Below are positions 35,701 to 45,285 of a DNA stretch of 64,000 bases, one piece after another. Origin of the DNA: Apus apus (lineage: Eukaryota; Chordata; Aves; Apodiformes; Apodidae); NCBI RefSeq assembly GCF_020740795.1, contig NC_067286.1, positions 3,529,990-3,593,989 of the forward strand. Direction: 5' to 3'. Each line of letters opens with the position of its first letter. Position 1 is the stretch's first letter. The notes below the pieces were generated by a model. That model had not been told where the DNA came from. It made no database searches and saw nothing but the letters and a program-made list of their open reading frames with translations. The position numbers and the translations under genes are program-made.

Positions 35701-37276
35701 TAATAGCATAAATACCAACTTACTAAGCTCTTCAGCTACTTCATCAAGGGAAATGTAATTACTCTCTGCAGTGCTGGGGTAGTCAGGGTATCGAGCTAAG
35801 AATTTATGACACAGTAATCCTAGACTTTTCTCCTTGCGACTCGGTTGAGATCTTTCATATTCATCTCCTGATAAGTGCTCCTACAGGGAAGTAAGAAATG
35901 GAGAAGTTGACATTCTTTACAATAAATATGTAAACGAGATTTTTAATAGCTTCATTGTGAGCACTGTCAAAGGCCCCATGATCTCCCTTTGTCCTCCACT
36001 GTTGTGAAATAAACCCAGCAAAACCTTTACTTGGTTTATGTAAATAGGCAATATGCTTAACTTATGGTTGGTAAACACTCCAAACTTTAAAACCACTGTT
36101 GTGTGTTAATGTGTAACTTTTTTATACTGAATAAACAGCCTTCAGCTAACTTAAAAAAAAATAAAGTAAATACAGAAGACCCCTTTACAACATACCTGCA
36201 AACAGTGTTTTGCCTGGCGGACCTCACTTGTGTTGTTTGACAGCTCCCTTCTCTGTTCTCTGCTCCTAATCTCAGGACTAGCTGCACTAATCAGCATTTT
36301 CAGGTTGGAAGTAGGTGTCCATGGATCTGCTGGAAGGGTTTCTTTAGGCTTTGGGGGTGTGGTGAGAGGCTGACAGTCAGACTGGATCTCAGTCAGCACC
36401 GAGTGTGAGGTAGCTGCTTGTTTCAGTGGGGTTTTCAGGACGTTCCTGCATGGCTCAGGAGAATGGTTTTCCTACAGAAAGTAAAACGGTGACATTAAAA
36501 ACCAGCAGCCTTGTAAATCGTTTGTGGATAGCAGTCAGTGTGGGATAGGGAAGGTGGGGATGTGCCCTCCCTGGGCAGGTTGGATGGGGCTTGGAGCAAC
36601 CTGGTCTGGTGGGAGGTGTCCCTGCCCACGGAAGGAGTTTGGAACTAGATGATGTCTAAGGTCCCTTCCAACCCAAACCAGTCTATAAGTCGATGATGAC
36701 ACCGATCAGCTGCGTTTTTGGGGGAGCTCAAAGTCAAACGCTGGGCTCTGAACCTTCCCTGAAACCATTTTTGGTGCCTTTAGCTTAAGACACGGGTCCC
36801 GTGGTACTCTTGAGTTAAATTTTCCTTTCCCTCCAGGAGGAAGAGAGTCAGGATGAATGTGAATCCGTAGCAGAAAGCTGTAAAGAGCGACCGAAAAACC
36901 TTTAATTAAGGAAAAAAAAAGGAACAGGGAGGCAGGAGGAAGAACCGCTCGTTACCAAACCGGCGGGTAAAGGCGGGCAAGCGAAGCTGGAGGTAATTTC
37001 GTTAAGGAGAGAAACTCCAGCCCAGGCACAAGCCGCTCGGTCGCCGCCATCCAACGCTTCTCCTCCGCGGTCGTTGAGGCCGCGGTTCCCTCCCGCAAAC
37101 GGCCGGGGCGCGGGCAGCGGGGCTGTCAGCGGGCACAGCCCCACCGGCCCGGCCCTCACCGGCCCCAACGGGGCACGGCAGCCCCGGGGCTGGGGGCTCC
37201 GGTTGGCCGGTCCTCGGCGGGGCGGGGAGGGAGGAGCGGTTACCTTGCCGCCGGTGCCCATCTCGCCCCGCCGCAT
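26760..37276 (-). CDS. E2F8: E2F8, atypical E2F repressor, complete coding region
   Basis: Thirteen coding exons in transcript order: 37276-37244, 36471-36196, 35880-35724, 34550-34245, 33562-33401, 32603-32466, 32157-31948, 31062-30978, 30702-30195, 29417-29199, 28346-28217, 28098-27788, 26924-26760 (TAA). The sum is 2700 nt, 899 residues, with every junction in phase; human is 867. Two tandem winged-helix DNA-binding domains are visible: DBD1 about 122-200 ([26 protein letters not shown] at 159-172) and DBD2 about 264-345 ([28 protein letters not shown] at 313-327). Typical E2Fs have one and need DP; E2F7/8 need none and lack RB-binding and activation domains. The protein represses G1/S genes, drives endocycles and acts in the nucleus. 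The conserved C-terminal FFRTPGGP is in the last exon. The ATG at 37261 (MGTGGKEN) is an alternative start. Exon 29417-29199 appears extra. Confidence 0.96.
27622..27735 (+). mobile_element. CR1 LINE 3' fragment
   Basis: CAGGTTGGATGGGGCTTGGA through GGTCCCTTCCAACACAAACC is the common CR1 3' end. It lies in the intron before the last E2F8 coding exon, antisense to the gene. Confidence 0.88.
29199..29417 (-). CDS. E2F8: E2F8 73-codon phase 0-0 exon, apparently lineage-specific
   Basis: Acceptor TTTTTTTTAAAG and donor GAG|GTAAGC bound 219 nt of open frame, beginning [10 protein letters not shown] and ending AFAIPAHE. The upstream exon ends in phase 0 after DTFP and the downstream exon starts in phase 0 at [10 protein letters not shown], so it can be included or skipped without a frame change. 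It is hydrophilic, rich in K, E, D, N, Q and S, with no domain I recognise. In human E2F8, as I recall, the sequence runs directly from the KEDLKGLENVS region into [10 protein letters not shown]. Inclusion is inferred, not shown. Confidence 0.7.
32466..33562 (-). CDS. E2F8: E2F8 exons for DNA-binding domain 2
   Basis: Exons 33562-33401 ([20 protein letters not shown]...) and 32603-32466 ([35 protein letters not shown]). The split falls between KFK and TKIRRLYD, as expected for E2F7/8. These are nearly unchanged from the human sequence as I recall it. Confidence 0.95.
34245..35880 (-). CDS. E2F8: E2F8 exons for DNA-binding domain 1
   Basis: Exons 35880-35724 and 34550-34245 are joined at the N of the [10 protein letters not shown] segment. 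The first supplies [14 protein letters not shown] and LDEVAEEL; the second supplies the recognition helix [20 protein letters not shown], the [12 protein letters not shown] hairpin and the linker to domain 2 ([11 protein letters not shown]). The linker differs most from human as I recall it, being shorter and acidic ([14 protein letters not shown]). Confidence 0.93.
36560..36693 (+). mobile_element. CR1 LINE 3' fragment
   Basis: Same CR1 3' segment as at 27.6 kb (GGTTGGATGGGGCTTGGAGC, then GGTCCCTTCCAACCCAAACC). It sits about 90 bases upstream of the second E2F8 coding exon, inside intron 1 of the coding region, antisense. Confidence 0.88.
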
Positions 37277-37296
37277 GCCGCCGCCGCCGCGCAGCC

Positions 37297-37346
37297 TCAG
37301 GAGCCCGCACCCGCCGCCGGGCTCCGCATCGCAGCTCCCGCCGCTC
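37297..37346 (-). other. E2F8: E2F8 5' leader of coding exon 1, with short uORF
   Basis: The pyrimidine-rich acceptor CTTCCTCCCGCAG ends before 37346, so coding exon 1 is 37346-37244. Its leader has an upstream ATG (37329-37327) opening a 10-codon ORF that stops with TGA (37299-37297), 21 bases before the main ATG. This could dampen translation; not tested. Confidence 0.55.
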
Positions 37347-37596
37347 CTGCGGGAGGAAGGGAAGGCGTTAAGAGGATCCCTCCGGGCCGAGCCGGGCCGG
37401 GCCGGGCAGATGGATGATCCTACCTCGGCCGCCTTCCCGCCGGGAACGTCCGGCCGCCTCCCGCCCCTCAGCCCGGCCCGCGCGCGCCCGCCGCCCAACG
37501 GCCCGGCCCCGCCCTGCCCTGCCCCGCCCCGGGCGCGGCGCCGCCGATTGGGCCGGCACCGGCGGGCGGGACCCTTCCGGGATCCGGTTTAAAACA

Positions 37597-37869
37597 TTTG
37601 GCGCCAGCGCTGCTGCTGCGCCCGGCAGAGCCGCTTACCTTTGGGCTCCGCGCTCCTCCGCCTGCCCGCTGCTTCCCCTCAGCGAGCCGGAGTCAGCGGC
37701 ACTTACCGGGACCGGCCGCCCCAGCCCGGTCCGGTCCTTTCCCGCCCGGTCCCGCCGCTCCCGGTGCCGATTTGAATTCAACCCGCTGAGAGGGCGGGGG
37801 GGGGGGGGCTGGGGAGGTTGGTGTGAGCCCAGCCAATCACCTCCCAGCCCTCCTCCCGCGGCAGCCAAT
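37597..37869 (-). promoter_or_regulatory. E2F8: E2F8 cell-cycle promoter
   Basis: CCAAT boxes at 37865-37869 and 37833-37837 are 32 bp apart, the spacing typical of paired NF-Y sites. Then come TTTGAA (37771-37776, CHR-like, inside TTTGAATTCAA), the E2F consensus TTTCCCGC (37738-37745) and, downstream of the leader donors, TTTGGCGC (37597-37604). A further reverse CCAAT lies at 37547-37551. There is no TATA box. The order fits an E2F plus DREAM/MMB-controlled gene active from G1/S. Functional CHR orientation is uncertain. Confidence 0.7.
37639..37735 (-). other. E2F8: E2F8 untranslated first exon(s), two alternative donors
   Basis: Two good minus-strand donors, GTAAGT immediately after 37707 and GTAAGC immediately after 37639, face the acceptor at 37346. 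They imply an untranslated first exon with two possible 3' ends. The 5' boundary is inferred to lie just below the E2F site at 37738. Confidence 0.5.
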
Positions 37870-37967
37870 CGGAGCGCGGCGTTCCCGGGCTGTTCCCTCC
37901 TCCCGCCGGGGCGCGAGCCGGGGGGGGCCTTGGCGGGGCCGGGGCGCGGGAAGCGGGGCGCGCGGGG

Positions 37968-37989
37968 CCCCCCCCCCCCCCCCCCCCCC
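37968..37989. repeat. 22-base poly-C tract (poly-G on the minus strand)
   Basis: An unbroken run of 22 C about 100 bp upstream of the distal E2F8 CCAAT box. A 13-base G run lies at 37796-37808 between the CCAAT boxes and the CHR-like site. Length is likely polymorphic and prone to sequencing error. Confidence 0.85.
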
Positions 37990-38241
37990 ATCAACGGGCG
38001 CGGGCCGGGTAATTAGCTGAGCCGAGCTAATGACCCGCCGGCCCGGGCTCCCCGTTTTGCCACAGCCCGTCCCGGCCGCTCCTCAGTTCGTGGCCTTCTT
38101 TCAACGCCCGACGTCGAGGGTTCGTGCCTCAGCGCCCGCCTGCCCCGCACCGCGGCCTGGGCCGGGGCAGGCCCCGCCGGGCTTCCAGGCCGAGCTCCGC
38201 AGCCCCGGGAACAGGTCTCAGCGAGCCGGGTGCTCTGAACT

Positions 38242-38736
38242 TAGAATCATAGAATCCTAGGGGTTGGAAGGGACCTCGAAAGATCATCCAGTCCAACCCC
38301 CCCGCCAGAGCAGGGTCACGCAGAGCACATCACATAGGAACATGTCCAGGTGGGTTTTGAATGTCTCCAGTGAAGGAGACTCCACAGCCTCTCTGGGCAG
38401 CCTGTTCCAGGGCTCTGTCACTCTCACAGTAAAAAATTTTTTTCTAATATTCACCTTAAACCTCCTATGCTCCAATTTGTATCCATTACTCCTTGTCCTA
38501 TCACTGGTCATCACTGAAAAAAGCTTAACTCCATCTTCTTGACACTCACCCCTTAACATATTTGTAAACAATGATGAGGTCACCCCTCAGTCTCCTTTTC
38601 TCCAACCTCAAGAGACCCAGCTCCCTCAGCCTTTCCTCATAAGGGAGATGTTCCACTCCCTTCAGCATCTCTGTGGCTCTGCGCTGGAATCTTTCAAGCA
38701 CTTCCCTGTCCTTCTTGAACTTGAGGAAAAGCCCCA
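38242..38736 (-). mobile_element. CR1 LINE, about 495 bp
   Basis: Starts at AGAATCATAGAATCCTAGGG (the CR1 3' end reversed) and extends through CAGTGAAGGAGACTCCACAG and CCCCTCAGTCTCCTTTTCTC to the truncated 5' side near 38736. The longest and best-preserved CR1 in the window. Its position right against the CpG island puts it just upstream of the E2F8 promoter. Confidence 0.95.
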
Positions 38737-38739
38737 ATC

Positions 38740-41700
38740 AAACAACAAAAAAAAGGGGGGTTGGAGGGTGGGAAACGAGCTCAATGGCTCGTCGTGGAGC
38801 GGGGTCACCGAGCCCTGGCTCGGATCCCCCCCCCTGAGATGAGGTGCGGGGCTTGTCATGGGTGTCACAGCCCTTGGGGGCTGCGGGTTAGATGTTCAGG
38901 GTTGAAAACGTCTTCCTTTTGGGGGCTGGGGTGGCGTGAAGGAGAGACCTGTTGGTGTGGCAGCATCCGTCGTGTTCTGACAGGGCGCCTTCGGAAGCAG
39001 GAAATTCCAGTGGGGAAAAAAAAATCACCCGGGTAACCTTTACTCTCTGGTATCACCGACCATGTAATAACAGCCAAGGCTTGTTCTCTTGCAGTACCTA
39101 CACTCCGAAACGCAAGGTTTAGGGCTGGGTGAACACTTGCTCCTTGCCCTTGCTTTGATGCCACGACGGCATCAAATCTCTGGCTTTTCGTGTCAGTTGT
39201 GCACTGGAAAGTGCCCTTGAGATGTGTAACCTCACCGTTCTTTAACTTGGTATGAGACTCCTAAAAGACGCGATTATAAATACTATAAAATGGAGGGATG
39301 TGGTGGTTTGGTTGGTTTTTTTTCCCCTTTCTTCCAGAGATGATCCCATGTAATACCGTGTTAGATGTTAATTAAAAGAGGAGCAAATGCATTCGTGTGT
39401 TTCAGAAGGTAAACTGCAAAAAAAGGAAAAAAAAAAAGGAAAAAAAATGTCTTTTACATTCAAGCTGTCGCTTGATTACTTCTTTAATTTATGCTGAGCT
39501 TTGAAAACTGCCCTTATCCCCCAGTCAAGAAGCCATTATCTCTGTTCAAACACATCACAGAACCTCCCATGCCCTTTGTTCGGAGGAGATTTAACCTTAG
39601 AATCTGTCCCTTTTGCCAGTATCAAGTATTTTTCAGTGAAAATTAAAAGGATTGCTGGCAATATTACTGTTACTGAAACAATAATTCTGTGACTTGTGTG
39701 GTTGCCTTTACTATGCTACTGCCCTTGCTTTTTTTTTGAGATTGCAGAAATACAGGGAGCAGTTAATTGGTGTGTTTGGTTGCAGCCACCAATTTAAGCT
39801 GTATTTAATTCTGCTCCTGCTCCAGTTGATCTCTGGAGCCCCAGCTGTAAGAAGGAATGCTTACCCTCTCTGCTAGGTACTTTTTAAAGGGAAAAGCATA
39901 AGGATTAAATATGTTATGGCCCTGACTGGGAACCAGAGGCACCAGTAGCCCATTAACAATAGGTCTTTTAATGTATAACCTTGAAGCTTTTTGCATGATG
40001 GTTCTCAAGTGGGACATTTGCTCTGTTCTGAGTAATGTGCTGAATCAAGGTACCACCTGATGCCAGAAATCAGTGCTGGAGAGTGATATGCAATTTTATC
40101 TATGCTGGTTCAACTAAAGAGTTTCTAAAAAAAAAAAAAAAATATGTGTGTGGTATATCCTGGTGGTTTAGCCAAATGCAATTAATGATAAGCTATGATG
40201 AAAAGTGGTAAATAAGTCAAGAATATGTAAATTGAGGTGCTTCTAGTGCCTGTGTTCCAGCTAAGTGTGCCTTCTTATCTTGCCCATGGATATTTTGCTG
40301 TTCCTGTGACATCATTGGCTGTGCACTAAAGAAAGAACTAATCTGGTTTGCTTGGTGTGCTCTGCTCCAAGTTGTGCTTCTTGTGTTAAAATAGTTGGCA
40401 ATAGTGGATTTGTTTTAGCATGATCACAAGGCAGCAAAGTGTCCCTCATGGGTGTGCTGCTGTATTTCTGTCAAGCAGAACTGTAAATAATTAAATGCAT
40501 AAATAATTTTACTGAGATAATTCTTCTTAGGTAATTCCATGTATAAAATCACCTACAGGTTGTCCAGGGAGGTGGTGGAATCTCCAGTCTTTGGAAAACA
40601 GAACTTCCCAAAGCTTTCTGCCCCACTGCCTGGTTGTTCAGACCTTTTTTTTTTTTTAGGCTGCTTTCCTCTAGAAACTGGTTTGTGATTATTCTTTCTA
40701 GGACTGGACTAGTGAGCTTGTAAGCAGCAGTCACTAATGGGAGCTTTGCAGGAAAGTGCCTTAGGTTAGGCATCCAGTTCTGTTGCTGAAATACTGCTTG
40801 TGGCAAACCTTGGGAGGGCTGCTGCTTATTGCAATAATTCTCTCTCAATTGCAATGCTTTCTTCTATGGTTTCTTTTATTCAAATTAATGTAAAATGCAG
40901 TAGATATCCCTCTTTTATGATGCCTTAATTCTAGTGCCTGATGGGCATCTAGGAGAGACTGCCCTTTTCCACAGGCATGTGCTTCTAGTCAGGAAGTCCA
41001 TGATAAAAGCAGACCCTGAAATACCTCAGAAATCTCTCAGTAAAGTTTGCTACAATATTTGATGTACTTCTAAGTATAAATAATGAAATGGTTTTATTAA
41101 ATAAACATTTAAATAAGGCAGATTCATCAGCACCATATAGTAGTCAGAAACCACAGCTTTCTCCTTGCTCAGATGCTTTTCTGTCCTTGATCTTTCCATT
41201 CACTCCAAAACTCTGAAGTAATTAGATTATAGTGCTTTTCTGTTTGTTGTTCTCATCTTCACTCTGGGTTATATTGTAACAAAAATGTATCTTCGTGTCA
41301 GAGCTGTGAAACAAGCTCTCCAGAGTGTGAAGGGAAGGCTCTGCCTCTTGCAGAGCGCTCGGGTTCGCTAGAGGGAAGACTTATTTCACTCTTTTGTATC
41401 CAAAAAGACAAAACTGCTGTTAAGTCCTGGGGCTGTGCTTGCTCTGTACACCTCGTGTTATTGCACTGGGGTCAGGAGGTGGCAGTGCCTGCTCCAGAAG
41501 GCACTGCAGAGTGCTCTCCTCCAGCCTTGCCTCATTTTGTATTCATTAGTCTGCATAAAATTAAATCATATTATGAAATGAGTTGATTGAATTTAGCTTC
41601 AATTTATTTGCTGTCGGTTGTTACAGTATCTTTTAAAATTAGGCAAATTGAATCAGCTGGTCAAACTCTGAGGTGAAAGCCGGGAAAGAAACAAAAAGAA

Positions 41701-44700
41701 ATACTATGTAAACCTGGATTCCTAAACAAGCAAATGCCTTTTCCAGGCATGCTAATTTCAGGGAGTGCTAATTAAACTTAATGGATTCATCAGAAACTAC
41801 ACTGGAAGAATATTAATAGCATGGTACAAATAAATAGAGATACAGCATCTGGGGGCTTCACTTCTGTAGGTAGATGCTTTCTGCTGAGTTATCAGGAGGA
41901 GAAGATAACTGCAGAGGAGTGTGGGTGTATTCAAGATCAAACACATCTGAGGTTCAACAGGGCACTTTCTTAGCACTGGTGCTGAGAACATAGAGCCAAG
42001 GTTTGAAGTACTGAGTAGAAATTACATTTCTATTTCAAATACATCCTACTTTCTGTAGTCCAAAGATGTACAGGTAACAGCATCTGAATCACTGTATTTA
42101 GGGTAAGTTTTGTTCTTTTAGCATTTCAACATCTCTACTAAGAGCTGAGACTCGTGGCCATTTAAGTGAATAATTTATTTTTTTTTTTAAATTTTTATTG
42201 AGAAATGAAAAGGAATTCTGCCTCCTAAAGGGAAATGTACAGACAAGCCTTTCCCTGAGATATTATTTTTTGATCCAACTCTGAAGTGTAAGCTGGAGCA
42301 AAGGCCTGTTTGCTTCATGTCCTGGAACTAGTGTATTAGATTTACACTGTTTTTTACTCCTTTGTGTACTTTCCACTCAACTCACTGAAGTCGGAGCTTC
42401 ACGGGCCAGCTAAAACACAGGGTCAAATTGATTCCTGAAAAGAGATTATAATAATAGTGACAGAAGCCACATTATACACTAAAAAGTATATAGCATTTCC
42501 ACAGAGCCAGCAGATCCGTTGCACACTGCATACCTTGGACTTCCCGGGATCTATAAGCTCCAGTGTCCATCAGCCCAAGCTTCTTTGTGTTAGAAACTCT
42601 CCCAGCACTACCTTTTGCTGCTGATTGCAAGGAAGATGAGAAGATGAATGCTCAGACAGGGGCAATAAAGATGAGTTGTGGATAAACAGAAGTGAGATGA
42701 GAAGCGTAATATTGCTTGTGTGTGAAACCAGCAGTTAGGAGGGGCTGCCATGGTGTTCTCAGCTGGGGTCTGCTGGAAAGGGGTGCTTTTAGTGCTACTC
42801 TCATAGCACCAGGCAGTGTTGCTACAGATAATGTCATGAGCTCTGTTGCTGATATCACAGAGGTTCCTGTTGCTTAGAGGTGAAGCACACATGGCAGTAT
42901 TAAGTAGGATCTGATAGTACTGTTTGACCAGATATTGGAATGAGTATACAACAAAAGGAGATAATTCCCTGCCAGAATGTTTTATGTGATGGAGCTACAA
43001 ACAAAAACAAACAAAAAAAACCCAAAACAAAACAAAAAACACACACAAAAAAAGCTTGCTGTTACATTGTTATTTGCTGGAGCCTTTGGAAGATCTTATT
43101 TCCGATCTTATTTCCCTAGGTGGTTGTGCTACTGAAACTGCTTCATTTATTTTGTGTTTCTTCTGCTGCATATTTATAGTGGAATCAAGTGTGGATTCTT
43201 AAAGGGGCCTGTGAAGCGTTTTTCTCTAGACCTGTTTTCTTTAGCTTCTTGCCAACGAGCAGCATTTCAGTTCTTATTCAAAGGTTTTCCTACTGCATAG
43301 ATACATCCAACAGTTAAATGTTTGTTCAAAGCACAGATTATTACACAGATCCCCCCACCTCCCCCCACCTGCCCAGTGCTTTAGGTAGTTAATGTTAAGT
43401 GGCCTGTCAACAGCAGAACACTTAAATTCTGTAAGAATAACCAAACACCCTATACTGACATTTCAGAGACATGTTTTACTCCTCTGGTTCAATTGAATAT
43501 ATTCACAATATTCTTGTGTTTAATTGTTTGGCTTAACTCATCAAATTTAATTAATTTTGCATTCAGGCCAAGGAATATGTTTTCCTCTAGTGTAAACTGA
43601 CTGGTTTCAGAGGATTTAGAGGAGGAATTAATATGGTTCAGGCATGTTATCGTATTTTTTTATTTGGAGATTTTTTTCAATGAATTTCTCTCTTCCCTGC
43701 ATTTTCATACTGTTACATGTTTCAAAGCTGTTTCTTTGTGTTTGCTCTTCATGTGTCTTGCTTTAAACCTTCTAGCCAGCTCTGCAGTTCTAACTTGAGC
43801 CACCTTTTTATCTTCAGGTGCTTCTTGCTCTGCAGGTCCCCTTGCTCTGACTCCAGTAGCTCATTTGTTTCCCACTGACTCTCTTTCAAGTCTGCTCTTG
43901 GGTAATCCCATCCACAGCGACAGGCACACGATAGGTACCTGCACTGGGACATGACTGTGCATGATAATTAGCTCCAAGTTTGTCATGTACTGATGAACAC
44001 ATTGAACAGGGATTGAGCATTCCTCCTTCCTTCTTTCTAGCTGAAAGGATTACTTACTGAATGACCTTCTGCAATTTGAGAAGTACTCGGCAGCAGATGC
44101 CCTGTATCCAGTCTTTGTTGTAGTAAGCACATCTGAAAGTCAGACGGGTGGCTTGTCTGTGCTGTGGATTCCATATTGTGGGATGGGTAATGCAAATTCC
44201 TCACTTCTTGGAAGTGGCATGCATTCATGGCATAAAGGGAAAAGGGGATTCTGATTTTCTTCCATGTGCAATTAAAAGCAAAATTCTGTTATGAGTTGAA
44301 GACAGACTTTACTTTCCATTAGCTAGTTTTCCTGTGTCTTTTGTGTATAGAAGGATTTATTCAGCACTGCACAGATAACCTTTTTTTTTCTTTTTTTCCC
44401 CCAAGAGAACACTGCTCGAGTGCAGTAAATCCACCACAAAGCCCATAATATCTGAAATAAACTTTATTTGCACCTGCCATCTTCTGTTCCAAATGCCATC
44501 TCTATTGAAACACTCTGTATTCTGTATATAGCATCTTAACCAGGCTGAATTATTTCACCTGCCACAAAGGGATTAAACATGTCAACACTAATTATCCTTG
44601 CCTTATTCTCTGGCAGTTGCTTTTCCTTTAATTCACTCAGAGGTTCATTATAACTTTCTCACTAGATCTCTTGCTGCATACATCTATCAAGGTATAATTT

Positions 44701-45121
44701 GCTAGCATAGCAAGTGATGACACGTGTCCACTCTTGCAAACAGAAGATGGTCAGCAGGGTTTTAGTCATGAATTCTAGTCTGTGTTGTTCTAGTTAGAGT
44801 CCCAGCTGAGCTTATGCTCTGCTTGGAAGCCTGCTAGGCTGCTGCTAGAGACTGAATTTAACCTACAAAAGGACTGAGGTTTTTCTGTCAAGTTTTGTGT
44901 TATTAACAGAAAATACTTAGTGCTTTAAATTCTAGTGACAGTTGAGCTGTGCTTCTAACTTGAAGAAATGTCAGAGGTGAGTGGAGAAAGGAGAGCAAGC
45001 AAGATGAATGACCAAATTGATCCTTAAGTTTTGGAGACTTTTCCAAGATGTGCCACCTCCCTCAGCAATGGGCTCCTGAGCCCCCTGTGTTTCAGTTTAT
45101 AAAGTAACTGAATAAAGGGAG
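38740..45121. other. Intergenic spacer, E2F8 to NAV2, first part
   Basis: No coding exon recognised. A-rich runs at 39418-39448, 40128-40141 and 42998-43053. Homeodomain-type ATTA/TAAT clusters, for example 41535-41660 and 44395-44700, look more constrained than their surroundings, which is a visual impression only. Confidence 0.55.
42998..43053. repeat. (CAAA)n A-rich low-complexity run
   Basis: Irregular CAAA/CAAAA units followed by a short CACACA stretch. Confidence 0.75.
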
Positions 45122-45285
45122 ATTGCCCAGAGAAGCTGTGGCTGCCCCCTCCCTGGAAGTGTTGAAGGGCAGGTTGGATGGGGCTTGGAGCAACCTGATC
45201 TAAGTGGAAGGTGTTCCTCCCTATGCAGGGGGGTTGGAACTAGATGATCTTTAAGGTCCTTTCCAATCCAAACCACTCCATGATA
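45122..45285 (+). mobile_element. CR1 LINE 3' fragment
   Basis: TGCCCAGAGAAGCTGTGGCT, AGGTTGGATGGGGCTTGGAG and GATCTTTAAGGTCCTTTCCA are successive CR1 3' motifs, ending near CCATGAT. Confidence 0.9.

Larger units (their letters stand above)
37020..38240. other. CpG island over the E2F8 5' end
   Basis: A very G+C-rich, CpG-dense block covering coding exon 1, the leader exons and the promoter, ending abruptly at a CR1 insertion at 38242. Long overlapping ORFs here (for example 198 aa on the minus strand, 200 aa on the plus strand) follow from the G+C content and are not genes. Confidence 0.85.

Noticed and set aside
36902-38016. Several 100-200 aa ORFs on both strands around the E2F8 promoter
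   Set aside because: G+C-driven open frames overlapping true E2F8 exon, leader and promoter; no recognisable domain.
43749-43952. 67-aa minus-strand ORF with charged helical look
   Set aside because: No family resemblance or splice partners; plausible by chance.
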